From positions 152,830,001 to 152,894,000 of the forward strand of contig JBITNC010000001.1 of the NCBI GenBank assembly GCA_050084985.1: a stretch of DNA of 64,000 bases, given 5' to 3'. The position numbers and the translations under genes are program-made. This stretch comes from Nageia nagi. Lineage: Eukaryota; Pinophyta. Below the pieces are notes generated by a model. That model was given only the letters and a program-made list of their open reading frames with translations, searched no databases and was not told where the DNA came from. Below, in pieces: positions 1-9,760 of this stretch. Position 1 is the stretch's first letter. The number at the start of each line of letters is the position of its first letter.

Positions 1-143
1 CAAGGATCACGGAACATCAAATTCATTCATCACAAGTACATGCGCAAGAGCAAACTAGGTACCAAAAATTTGTGTTTCATATATATATCATGATAAAAAT
101 GTATCTATTTACAATATAACTAGATGAGATCACATAGAATGAC

Positions 144-1939
144 CTAGAATCTCCTACTAAAGCCCCCTCCCCCTACACTAGAGCTAGTAGCCCTGCTAGA
201 TGTGCCACCCTCACACCATGCCTTGTACTTCTGTACGTGCACTTTCTCCTCGTTGATCTATCTCTCAGCCTGGCGAAGCTGCTCATAGAGGGCCTTGATC
301 TCCTTATTGGCTACCTGTAGGTGTTGATAGATCCTAGTATAATCTCCTCCTCCAAACTATAGATGACCCTATAGCTCTCTAATCTCCTCATCCTTTTGAC
401 TGATTTGACCATGTAGCTTAGCCATTGCAACCTTAGGATCTGTGACATAGCATAAACATATCATGTTAATCCTTGGTAGATCATGAAAAGTAGAAAATCA
501 AAGCAAAGCAAAAGAGAAAATAGGTTACCATCATCATCCTCATCATAGTCTTCCTCCTCCCAATCTGTATCCATCTCATACTCAGGTTCATACTCATCCT
601 GGTCTGGATTGGTCTCCTCATTATCGTTATGACCTGCATCTAGAGATGTTTCATGAGCATATGTCAGGCTACTCTCTCCTCCCCACCCTCCTGCCATGAA
701 GGGAGCATCCCATCTGGTCTGTATATCTCCTATGTCTTCATCCTCCCATGTATCATCACTCGGGTCAACATCATGAATACCTATGTGGTGAGGATGGCGT
801 GTCCTCCACTAGTCTAGATAGTCCTCCATGTGATCAGGTCCATCTATATCATCATTGACCCCATGGTCGGAGTCCTCGCTAGGGGACTCCCAATTTGAGT
901 CCTAGTCAGGTACTGGCTCATAGTCCTCTAGAAGATGCTTGCTACGGTAGTAGCACACCACTATCCTATAATCATTTGGTATGCCTTGCTAGAGGCTAAA
1001 CTGATGGAGTATCCACTCTGGCCTGTACAACTCCACTAGTGCCCTACGTGCCTATATGTATGTAGGGTGTCTCACCCATGCCATCTCCTGTATGTCCTCC
1101 TCCCACTCTGGTACACCTCCTTGATAAGGATGCTAGTATATTTGCACCTCTTGCAGTAGGTCAAACCATACCCACCATCCCTCTAGGTCCACACTGGGAA
1201 AATCTGGTCCCTCTATCGTCACCCACTGTTGCCAGGTGGGTACATCATCTGGCTAGTCTTGGGGTAACATCATCGGTCTAGAAATGATGATGTGATCATA
1301 TGTCCACACCTGTAGTATCATAGAATGAGCTACCTATCTCCCCCCTCTCTCCACCTCTGCAAAGCCATGGAGGTCATGATAGAGTTGTGCCAGTATCACG
1401 GGGCACCATGCATACCGTTGCCTATGTGTCACCATTTCTTATATAATAGGAACCATACCTATAGGGAATGTATCACTACTCTTGTACGGGTAGACAATAG
1501 CATCCAAAAGGTAAGTAATAAGGAGCCTCATCTGTAGGTCACCTCATGCTGGAGGATATTCTGACACATGTCTCACTAGGGACACACCTCTCTTCCTATG
1601 ATTTACTTCATTTGACCCTGTTAACCATGTAGCCCATACCTTTGCCTATTCTAGGCTGGGAATAGGAACCATGTTCACTAGCCTCCCCCTGATAGGAAGT
1701 CTAGTGATCCGGTAGATATCCTCTAGTGTCATAGTGATCTCACCAGTCGGAAGGTGAAAGGTGTTGGAATTTGGATCCCACCTCTCCATCAAAACTGTCA
1801 ACATGTTGCAGTCATGAAACACATAATTGGAAAATGCAAGGTGGCTAAAGGAAATGTCCTCCAGAATGCTTTGGGCTGTGTCAATTTGTGGCCACTGTTG
1901 GGTAGTGGTGAAGGCGACACTCTTGCTGGATGGTCGCAT
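144..1939 (-). pseudogene. Antisense plant mobile domain (PMD) protein gene, decayed
   Basis: Start is the ATG at 1937-1939; the frame ends with TAG at 144-146. Residues 1-97 (1939-1646) contain a typical PMD block (LMERWDPNSNTFHLPTGEIT, then a TLEDIY...LPI segment). The reading frame continues through stops to about 1330 (YLLDAIVYPYKSS; RYAWCPVILAQLYHDL), then shifts by one base to continue with LQVWTYDHI and WILHQFSL. The C-terminal third is very acidic (Asp/Glu-rich, 700-530). After a short intron a Lys/Glu-rich, coiled-coil-like tail follows, with a Gly/Ser-rich end. PMD proteins relate to MAIL1/MAIN and PP7-long-form-like proteins and occur in many plant transposons. At least nine in-frame stops, nearly all TAG, make it non-functional as read. 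Confidence 0.8.
440..528 (-). other. Probable 89-nt spliceosomal intron in the PMD gene
   Basis: On the minus strand the acidic exon ends in a run of GAT codons. It is followed by GTAACC at 528 and, 89 nt later, by an acceptor ending TCACAG at 440. Joining the exon ends at 529 and 439 keeps the frame, from Asp codons into DPKVAMAKLHGQI. The intervening sequence is T-rich, as plant introns are. Without splicing the frame ends at 461. No transcript data are available, so this is inferred from splice signals and frame continuity. Confidence 0.65.
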
Positions 1940-2703
1940 AAGGTATGAATGATTCTATAAGAAAAGAGTGACAAAATGCAAGTCAGTATCAGATATGAAA
2001 CAAAAATGGCAAAAAATAGTATTGGTAAAGAGGACCACCCATGGTCTAGAGTAGGTGAAAAGGACTACCCACTATCCAAACTAGGGCAAAAAGGATCACC
2101 AGCGGTCCTATTTTTGTGCACAAAGGTCAATAAAATTCAGGGTACAGGTTCGTATAGATGAGCATAGTACAACCATGATACCAGAAATTAAAAAAAATAG
2201 AAGGAAAAGGAAAAAATGATGGGCTAGGGTATTCAATAGGAAAACCCTAGGGGTAATTTAGAAAACCAGTATGTAGGCAGCTAAAATCTGAAGACAAGCA
2301 AAAGCATAGCAAGGAAAAGGTAGGAGATGTAATGTACCTAATGACCGGTAAGAGAATCAGCCACCAAGGTAGCTCTATGTCCATCCTGGTGTGTGATTGG
2401 TAGGGCTATAGTGTGCAGCATAGCAGTACAAGAAATATCACCTAGTGATAGTGATAAAATCACCAGCTAAATCTCTTTGACTTTATCTCCTAAGCTCTAA
2501 GATGCTCTCAGCTATGAAAATGATGATGTGACCAAATGAGGAAGGGTGGGGCCCCTTTTATAGAAAGGTTAAGGCACACACTTCAAGATAAATTTCAATT
2601 TGAGCATTTGGTATACATGGATGAGCAACCAGGTATCAATTTGGAATCTAAGGGTGATTCGCAAGGACCTGATCTTCACAATTTTTGATGAATCCTCAAG
2701 AAA
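1940..2703. other. Region upstream of the PMD gene, no gene seen
   Basis: This stretch would hold the promoter of the antisense PMD gene (minus strand) or the 3' untranslated region of element P (plus strand). Apart from the short palindromic motif cluster at 2031-2110, I see no coding domain or clear promoter element. The small ORFs here on either strand do not resemble a known family. Confidence 0.5.
2031..2110. repeat. Cluster of three GGACC...GGTCC-type imperfect palindromes, about 30 bp apart
   Basis: Motifs start at about 2032, 2062 and 2093 (for example GGACCACCCATGGTCT, then GGACTACCCACTATCC, then GGATCACCAGCGGTCC). Each has complementary ends around a C-rich centre, and the motif-to-motif distance is 30-31 bp. 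The same motif recurs at 2704-2775 and 4818-4865. I do not recognise it as a named element. Confidence 0.6.
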
Positions 2704-2775
2704 AGGACCGCCCGTGGTCTTAGAAGAAGACCACCAATGTTCTAAATCTACCAAAAAGGATCGACCACGTTCCTT
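2704..2775. repeat. Second cluster of the GGACC palindromic motif
   Basis: Three motif copies start at about 2705, 2728 and 2759. The first, GGACCGCCCGTGGTC, is the best formed; the third (GGATCGACCACGTTCC) is degraded. They sit between the PMD gene and the 41-bp minisatellite, on the presumed 3' untranslated side of element P. Confidence 0.6.
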
Positions 2776-2879
2776 TATCCATAAAATCAGCTTATTTAAG
2801 TATCACAGGTGCTTGATCAATGTTATATCCAGGAGAATATTACTTTGAGTTTCATTTTTGTAGACCTATGTTATCAACT

Positions 2880-3247
2880 TATCATGTCTCTTGGTGGAGT
2901 CCCAGCTACCATTATTAGCTTATCATGTCCATGGGTGGAGTTATAGCTCCTGTTATTAGCTTATCATGCCTATGGGTGGAGTTTAAGCTCCCGTTATTAG
3001 CTTATCATGCCTATGGGTGGAGTTCCAGCTCCTGTTATTAGCTTATCATGCCTATGGGTGGAGTTCCAGCTCCCATTATCAGCTTATCATGCCTATGGGT
3101 GGAGTTCTAGCTCCTATTATCAGCTTATCATGCCTATGGGTGGAGTTCCAGCTCCCATTATTAGCTTATCATGCCTATGGGTGGAGTTCCAGCTCCCATT
3201 ATCAGCTTTTCATGTCTATGGGTGGAGTTCCAGCTCCCTTATTAGCT
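2880..3247 (+). repeat. 41-bp tandem repeat, nine units
   Basis: Units starting TATCATG occur at 2880, 2921, 2962, 3003, 3044, 3085, 3126, 3167 and 3208. Each lies exactly 41 bp after the previous one; only the last unit is 40 bp. Each unit contains CCTATGGGTGGAGTTCCAGC with few changes. Because 41 is not a multiple of three, the three forward frames rotate through the unit, which produces chance ORFs here that I do not regard as genes. The array runs directly into the 97-bp array. Confidence 0.95.
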
Positions 3248-3822
3248 TATCACTTATTTTGTGAAGTTCGGTTCTTATGCAACTACAGTACACCTCTTGG
3301 TGTGAAGGCTCAGTTGTGTGGAACTTAGCTCTCCCTTATTAGCTTATCACTTGTTTTGTGAAGTTCGATTCTTATGCAACTGTAGTACACCTCTTGGTGT
3401 GAAGGCTCAGTTGTGTGGAACGTAGCTCTCCCTTATCAACTTATCACTTGTTTTGTAGAGTTTGGTTCTTATGCAATTGCAGTACACCTCTTGGTGTGAA
3501 GGCTTAGTTGTGTGGAACTTAGCTCTCCCTTATCATCTTATCACTTGTTTTGTAGAGTTTAGTTCTTATGCAACTATAGTACACCTCTTGGTGTGAAGGC
3601 TCAGTTGTGTGGAACTTAGCTCTCCCTTATCAGCTTATCACTTGTTTTGTGGAGTTCAGTTCTTATGCAATTGCAGTACACCTCTTGGTGCGAAGGCTCA
3701 ATTATGTGGAACTTAGCTCTCCCTTATCAGCTTATCACTTGTTTTGCGGGGTTCGGTTCTTATGCAACTACAGTACACCTCTTGGTGCAAAGGCTCAGTT
3801 GTGTAGAACTTAGCTCTCCCCT
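3248..3822 (+). repeat. 97-bp tandem repeat, about six units
   Basis: Units starting TATCACTT are at 3248, 3345, 3442, 3539, 3636 and 3733, a regular 97-bp period; the last unit is cut at about 3822. Each contains GTACACCTCTTGGTG and GGAACTTAGCTCTCCC. The unit start resembles the 41-bp unit start (AGCTTATCA), so the two arrays may share an origin. ORFs across the array are translations of the repeat. Confidence 0.95.
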
Positions 3823-3825
3823 ATG

Positions 3826-3960
3826 TGTGGTCATGGTTGTCATGTCTTGTCTTGTGATGTGGTCCTATCAAGTTGTCATCAGGTCGTCAAGTGTGTCATC
3901 ATGGTTGTCATGTCTTGTCTTGTGATGTGGTCTTATCAGGTCATCTGTCAGGTCATCATC
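3826..3960 (+). repeat. 68-bp tandem duplication
   Basis: CATGTCTTGTCTTGTGATG occurs at 3841 and again at 3909, and flanking sequence on both sides is also repeated, giving two 68-bp copies. It completes a run of three different minisatellites ahead of the purine tract at 4270. Confidence 0.85.
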
Positions 3961-4269
3961 ATGTGTGTTGTCCAGTTTGTCATCATGGGTCATCAGCATT
4001 GCAGCAAGATTATCAAAGTATCAGATTATCAGATATATCAGGCTATCACCTTCTACAGCAAAAATGCAAGGGGCAAGCATGCCCAAGGTAATATCAAAAG
4101 GGAGTTTTCTCAACCCATATCTAGTACTAATAAGCTTTATCATGATGTTGTTTAAGTTTAGAATGGTTAGTGTTTATCATTGCTTATCAAAATTGTTTGC
4201 TATGATGTTGTGTTTTTACTTTGAATGTAAAATCTCAACTCACCTCATGTTTCTTTCAATTTCACATCC

Positions 4270-4738
4270 AAAGTGGGGCATCTGTTAACACATAAAAATG
4301 AATTTATGTTTTTAAATCAATAAATTAATGAAATATGCTTGGCCTAAATATATGTCTTGAATGTATTAAAGTGATAATATAAATGTTTGTCTTGAATATG
4401 AATTTTATAATGATTATCTTGAATATTGCATAGATTATCTTGAATATTGCATGGATTATCTTGTTATTGGTGTGTTTATCTTGAATATTGTGAATTATCC
4501 TTATTTATGTAGATGCATGCCGACCCATGGGTTGTATTATCTATTATCTATATAAATAAGGGATCTAATAGTAAGTCCACATAACAAGGATACACATGAT
4601 CTCGTGTATGGTCTTGTAAGTGGCTACCCCTTAAGGTATCTCTTGGTACTGCCTACAAGGCTATGGTTTGTGTGCTTCCTTTTGCAAGCTATCCTGACAT
4701 CCATGATCTATTCTGATATCACACTGCTATCTAAGACA
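4270..4738 (+). mobile_element. Polypurine tract and LTR of element P
   Basis: A purine-rich AAAGTGGGGCATC (about 4270-4282) is followed by TGTTAACAC at 4283, the expected PPT-to-LTR junction for a + strand element. The downstream sequence has a TATA-like box (TATATAAATAAG, about 4549-4560) in the right place for LTR transcription. The 3' limit is unsure; a CA at 4737-4738 is plausible. Palindromic motifs like those inside element P recur just beyond it (4818-4865), so this LTR may have element sequence on both sides. No second LTR is in the window to prove the ends. Confidence 0.55.
4549..4560 (+). promoter_or_regulatory. TATA-like box in P LTR
   Basis: TATATAAATAAG lies about 270 bp into the LTR-like segment. 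Its position and form fit an LTR core promoter; no transcript evidence is available. Confidence 0.45.
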
Positions 4739-4817
4739 TCCATATTGAAGTTCTGGACATGATCAAGAAGTTAAGAATCATCAAATGAAGGCCACCAGCA
4801 CTCCTTTGCGAATGAAA

Positions 4818-4865
4818 GAACACCACTGGTGCTCTTATATCACTGAAACGGACCGCCCGCGATCC
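4818..4865. repeat. Two further GGACC-type palindromic motifs
   Basis: One copy is at 4818-4837 (GAACACCACTGGTGCTC) and one at about 4850 (GGACCGCCCGCGATCC). They match the clusters at 2031-2110 and 2704-2775, linking sequence downstream of the P LTR to element P. Confidence 0.55.
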
Positions 4866-4979
4866 TCTTTTTGCATTTTCATAGGTCACAACATTGTTGG
4901 AAAGGTAGCCCATTATCAGTACGTTACCAATATCTTCATCTTTCATTGTCAGGTACGTTCCATGAGGTAAGTACACAAA

Positions 4980-5689
4980 TTACAGTCTAGGTTGGTACAA
5001 TTACATTTTTGAATTGGTTATTTTGTTTATTGTTATCTAGAATAAATTGCTATCCATAGCTTAAATATAGATAACATTGAGTTTGTAGATATTTTCCTAT
5101 TTACTTATTTGCATGCTCAGTTTTATTTGTAAACAAAAATATACAAGCTATCAAAAATATTTTAATTTATAATTAACACCTTCTCATGAGCTTCATACAA
5201 TGGTTTCTCCTTGTACTTTCTCTATTTGGGTTATGAATCTCATAGGAGTGATTAATCTTAATTAAAGAGAAGTACAAAAGTTTATAATCATAACTATAAA
5301 ATATTTTGTAAAGTATGATGAAGCTATCCCACCATAATTTTCCAAAGGACCTCAAATACTAAGGTGAGCATCTACAAGAAGAAATCAAGCCTCTTTTAGA
5401 TACACATATTTTTCCTTGGAGGACTTGGGTCCAATTGGTAATTTTCTTGAGAAAAATAAAATATTTATAAAATATAGGATATTGGGTGTGAATTTTATGA
5501 AGGGTATATTTGGATAATTTATATAAAATATATATCAAAGATATAAAATTTTGGCTAGCCAATCAAGAAAAAATAAACCTAATAAAATTAGGCTACCTCA
5601 GCTTGGGATGATCGACCCAAAAATAGTAAATTAAAAAATCCTTTAAAATCATGATTTTATGATAAATCACCTCTATGCACGTCTTTGAC
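4980..5689. other. AT-rich stretch, no feature seen
   Basis: No domain, repeat array or terminal motif was found. Several short ORFs here are AT-rich and match nothing I recognise. Confidence 0.5.
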
Positions 5690-6160
5690 TAAGAACATCA
5701 TAGAAGGATTTATTATTCCATAAAATATTATCATGGAAAATGAAAAAACTTTTAGAGGAAAGGAAATAAATTAGTTTTCAAGGATTTTCATATCTAACAA
5801 AAATTTTCTTTAACATATTATCATTAAAGAAATGGAATAAATAAGACCATTATTAATATCTTGTGCAAAATAGTTCAAATACATAGAAGAGATTGGTATG
5901 AGTAGTTGGTATATGCATTGTGGGCATACAAAAATAGTATTTTACTTGCTACATGATATATGCCATATTATTTAGTGTATGGCTATGGGGTTATCTTAAG
6001 TCTCAACATGATATACTTCAAAGAAATATTCTATATCCCAAAACTATTAGCATTGAGCTACATATCAGTCCAAAACATGTTTCAAAGTTGTAGTAAGCCC
6101 TTGATTAATAGAAAAGTCATTTTAAAAATAAAAACATCAAGATTGAAGTATGAATAGAGA
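5690..6160 (+). pseudogene. Ty3/gypsy integrase core fragment
   Basis: The + strand translates, with stops, to an integrase core. A segment with NIIMENEKTF stands in the place of the second catalytic Asp region. Then come IHRRDWYE and a stop, YALWAYKNSILLAT, a TGA, and YMPYYLVYGYGVILSLNM. ALWAYK...PYYLVYG is a hallmark of plant gypsy integrases. The TGA and one TAG stand where Arg or Gln is usual. No RT or LTR can be assigned to it, so it is an orphan piece of a + strand element, possibly P-related. Confidence 0.7.
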
Positions 6161-6619
6161 GTTACCATCCAATTCATGATGGATCATTTACAAAAGGTTC
6201 TTAAAAAACTATTTTAAAATAAAAATGTCATTCAAGTTTCTTTTATGTCTATTCATCTCAAATAAGAAGCTTATTAAACATCCAAGTTAAAAAAATTTCA
6301 CTAGCATCATTGCTCCCAAAAACATCAATGCTATCTTACATTACTCATTAGAAAAAAATTATTCAAAGTCTACTATGAAAGGTAAGTAAAGGTAATGTTC
6401 TTTGAAACTTATTCCTTCTTGCAAGTTACTCAAGCATTTTATCTTAAGTATGTTAAGAATGGTACCTAGGGCAAAGAGTAACCATAATCATCAATTCATT
6501 GTGAATATTTCTAAGGCTATCCTAATGATTCCTATGGATAAAGGTACCTATAATGACAAGTTAATTTTGAACATTTATAAGATTTATTTTAGTAATTTTA
6601 GTAATATAAAGTATAATAT

Positions 6620-6860
6620 TGTAGAGTTTCCTTCCTTTATGTTCCTTTTTATAAAATATAAATTTATGGATTATTAAAGATCACAAGTTAAATATCAATG
6701 ATAGAGTTTCTTTCATTTATGTTCCATTTTATAAATGATAAATCCATGAATTATAAAAGCTAACAAGTTCAATATTAATGATAGTTTTTCATTAATTAAT
6801 ATTCCCTTTAATAACTAATATATCTATGGATAGTGAAAAATATTATGATATTTATGTTCC
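6620..6860 (+). repeat. Degenerate tandem repeat of about 80 bp, about three units
   Basis: GAGTTTC followed by TTTATGTTCC occurs at 6624 and 6703. A more degraded copy starts near 6784. Neighbouring text (ATAAATTTATGGATTAT and variants) repeats in step. It lies in otherwise featureless AT-rich DNA. Confidence 0.6.
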
Positions 6861-6869
6861 ATATGTTTT

Positions 6870-8740
6870 TATGACTTTAGAAAGTATTCTATTATCTTAT
6901 CTTAGGTTCTTCACACTTGATTCTTGATGGTATAATTAAGTTCTCCCATAAAAATCAATACAAAGATGGGATATAATACATCACCAAAAATTATTGATTC
7001 AAATCTTCACTAAGTACAAGGGAGTTTTGTTTTTCTCCTCTCTCTTTCTTTTGAAAGCATAATTTTAGTTTATTTCATTAAACTTACAAAGGTGAGCACC
7101 TTTTGATAGCTAATTTGGAACTTTTATTGGTCCAAACTAATTATCATATGATTCTTTAGATATTATAACCTATTTTAATGCTATATATTTTATTATTATC
7201 ATTATAAGTTGACATAAGCAATATCTTATGCATGTTTCTCTTTGTTTGTTAAAGGATCCATGAGCATGAGTTTTAATAAAAAATGTTGCTATATGGTGTA
7301 TTTTGTATATAAAAAATAAAGAATTATATGCATTGTATGAACATAATATTTCATCTTGATAGGAACTTACATATATACTTAAAAATGCTTACAATGTCTC
7401 TTGATTCCACCTATAAAGATTGGGATTTGTTGCACTCAAAATCTATCTATCATCTTTTCCAAATACATGCTAGACTAGGATTATTTGTATTTATGCAATT
7501 GTTGGATTTAGGATTGCTTGTTATAACCTACAAGGATATCAATATTAATGCTAGTATGCATTTCTCCATAGTTTCAATACTCTCTAATATAAAATATTTA
7601 GTATTCTTAGATGCGCATCCCAAGCCATCTTTGCACATAAGATTCAGTTTAAGCATTTTTTCATAATTGTTATTGTAAGCTAAAAAGTATTTATTTTTAT
7701 CATCCCTTTCACATGGGTTTCATAAGTTGGTATATTTTATTCCTTCATTATTTGTTTATTTATTATCTTTTATCTATATCAAGTGTTTATTATACTATGT
7801 ATTATAGGCTATAGGCTCCATAATATTATTATTAATTTAAGTAGATCACTATAGCTTATAAAACCTCTAATTTAGGGTTACATTTTACCATCTACAATAA
7901 TATTTATGTTTAAATTACTAACTTTTATCTCCTTTATCTATTATATTATCTTTTCACTATTTTTCTATCTACGATTATGCTCTTCCCTTTCTACATATAT
8001 ATCTCATTACAATTGGGTTCTATGGTCTTTTTCTATATTATTGATCTCCTTTGGGTATGAATATGTATGCCCCTTTTATTTGGAACACCTATATATGACC
8101 TTGTCATAACTAATTAATTTGCATTTCAATACATCTTTATGGCAGTGATAACTATTATTTATAGTGGTAGGCTAAGTGGAACTATAAAAATGCTTGCATT
8201 AGTAGGTATGGGACTCTTTATACTTGCCAATATGTATAATAATTATGAACTATTAAAATCATTCCATATGTGTTCAAAATAGATAAGACATTAAATTTCA
8301 TATGATTTACCAACAAAAATTGGCCAAAACTAAATATTTAAAATTTTGATGATCCTTTAGATTATAGTTAGAACTTTGGACATTAACATAAACTTACAAA
8401 TGCCTTTTCTTATTATCACAATGGTACTATATATTATTCACTTAGTATATAAGGTATGGATACATTTATGTAGCCACTCCTTCTCATACTTATAATATTT
8501 ATTTTATTCATGTAATGGTCAACTCTTTCCTACCATCTTTGTAATATGGAGTATAGGTGTATTCATGCTCTTACTTCCTCTTGTTCCATTATAATTACCT
8601 AAATACCTTGGTTATGATCATAATAATTCATATGTACACTAAGATCCACTTGTTTATGTCTATTCATGGTAGAAATTTTTTAATTATATTTATGCTTCTT
8701 ATATCATGTTTCTAACCTTAAGAACCATTGTGCTTATTTA
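6870..8740. other. AT-rich stretch with no recognisable gene
   Basis: A 112-codon + strand ORF (7328-7666) has no recognisable domain, is rich in Ile/Leu/Ser as expected for AT-rich random sequence, and has no homologous copy in the window. I treat it as chance. No LTR ends or repeats were seen. This region may hold the 3' LTR of the minus-strand element G, but I cannot align it to a partner. Confidence 0.4.
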
Positions 8741-8741
8741 G

Positions 8742-8763
8742 GTGTGCCCCCACCCACCCCCAT
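8742..8763 (-). other. Candidate polypurine tract of element G
   Basis: The minus strand reads GGGGGTGGGTGGGGGCAC, an isolated G-rich tract in very AT-rich DNA. It lies about 480 bp downstream of the G integrase C-terminus, where a polypurine tract is expected. It could also form a quadruplex. The role is inferred from position. Confidence 0.4.
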
Positions 8764-9239
8764 GATTCTAACTTCTTTGGCATATATATCTTATCCAATT
8801 TATGACATTTAGTACCTACGTATATATTCATATCATTTTCCTTATGCATGCATAACTATCCATGGTTCTCTGTCGAACTTTTCCAGTCTTCCTCCTATCA
8901 TTTTATACCCATTGGGTACTATGTATACCGTATAAAATACTTCAACTCAATAATGCCTATATTTTATATTCTAAAATTTCTCCCTTTATATGTTTATAAT
9001 ATTACATTTCATTGAATTTAATTTTCAATAGGGAGTTTTCCCAAATAATAAAAACTACTTTTGATATCCTTGTATATTCTTTCAGTCCCTTTCCTTTCCT
9101 AATTTAGATAAAATATTATCTAAACTCCTTATTCCTCATTTTATTTTCTACTCTCTCTTATAATAATTTCTCAATATCCTCTCTTTCCTTCTATGGGATC
9201 TAATTAATGCAATCATTACTTTACATAATATCTTATTTT

Positions 9240-9760
9240 TCTTCATCTATTTCTAGTGTATTCTCCCTTACATAATGTTCCAAGTTTAATATATTGAAAA
9301 TAGGTAAAATATATAACCCTAAAGGAAGTTCCACCTTATATGCATTATCTAAACAATTTACTTATGATTTTACACTATCCAATATTCTTATACTTCAACT
9401 TATTATAGATTCCTATAGGGAACCTTTCCTTCCTTAAGAATTCCATAACCAAATCATCCATTGAAAACGATTCAACTATTTTTTCCTTGTTAACCTTTTT
9501 GTTATAACTAAAGTTTATTTCCTAATTTTTCTTTCTAATATCCTTATGTAACTATTTCATATATTTAGTTAAATCTCTTCTATCTATATTCTTACTTGTT
9601 GTAATCACTTTTATCAAATATATCACTCCTCTTAGTGATATTCTATGTATAATATGAAATGTGAAAAATATAGTTAGTCTATTAATAAAGTTATTATATA
9701 AAATTTAAGTTTGGAAACTAGGTAAAATTTTAAAAACACCTCTCTTTAATCACTTTGTAG
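9240..9760 (-). pseudogene. Element G integrase, C-terminal part
   Basis: The minus strand translates in pieces to a gypsy integrase tail: YNNFINRLT, then a ...SLRGVIYLI segment, TKYMKQ-like text with a stop, SFSMDDLVMEFLRKERFP, YNKLKY, and DNAYKVELPLGL...FNILNL. This order (SPRGV, LRKERFP, YNKLKY, DNAY, FNV) is the usual C-terminal signature of the family. It carries at least one frameshift and several stops. The matching N-terminal part is at 17560-17720, so the gene was cut by an insertion. Confidence 0.8.

Larger units (their letters stand above)
1..4738 (+). mobile_element. Element P: 3' part of a Tat-like Ty3/gypsy LTR retrotransposon (5' part outside window)
   Basis: The segment reads as the 3' region of a large + strand LTR retrotransposon. 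In order it has an antisense plant-mobile-domain gene (144-1939, minus), clustered short palindromic motifs, three tandem-repeat arrays (2880-3960), a purine-rich tract (about 4270-4282) and an LTR-like segment starting TG at 4283. An antisense extra ORF and tandem repeats between pol and the 3' LTR are known in the Tat lineage of plant gypsy elements. No pol domain is inside the window, so lineage is inferred from architecture only. An alternative is a decayed host PMD gene lying next to unrelated minisatellites. Confidence 0.55.

Noticed and set aside
144-1939. PMD gene as a functional host gene
   Set aside because: Many in-frame stops and a frameshift, and a setting among minisatellites and an LTR, argue for a decayed transposon-borne copy.
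3007-3328. Two overlapping + strand ORFs with Trp/Ser-rich repeats
   Set aside because: They are translations of the 41-bp minisatellite in rotating frames; no start context or family match.
3607-4288. Several + strand ORFs of 68-110 codons
   Set aside because: They cross the 97- and 68-bp tandem repeats and simply translate them.
7328-7666. 112-codon + strand ORF
   Set aside because: AT-rich composition, no recognisable domain, no homologous copy in the window.
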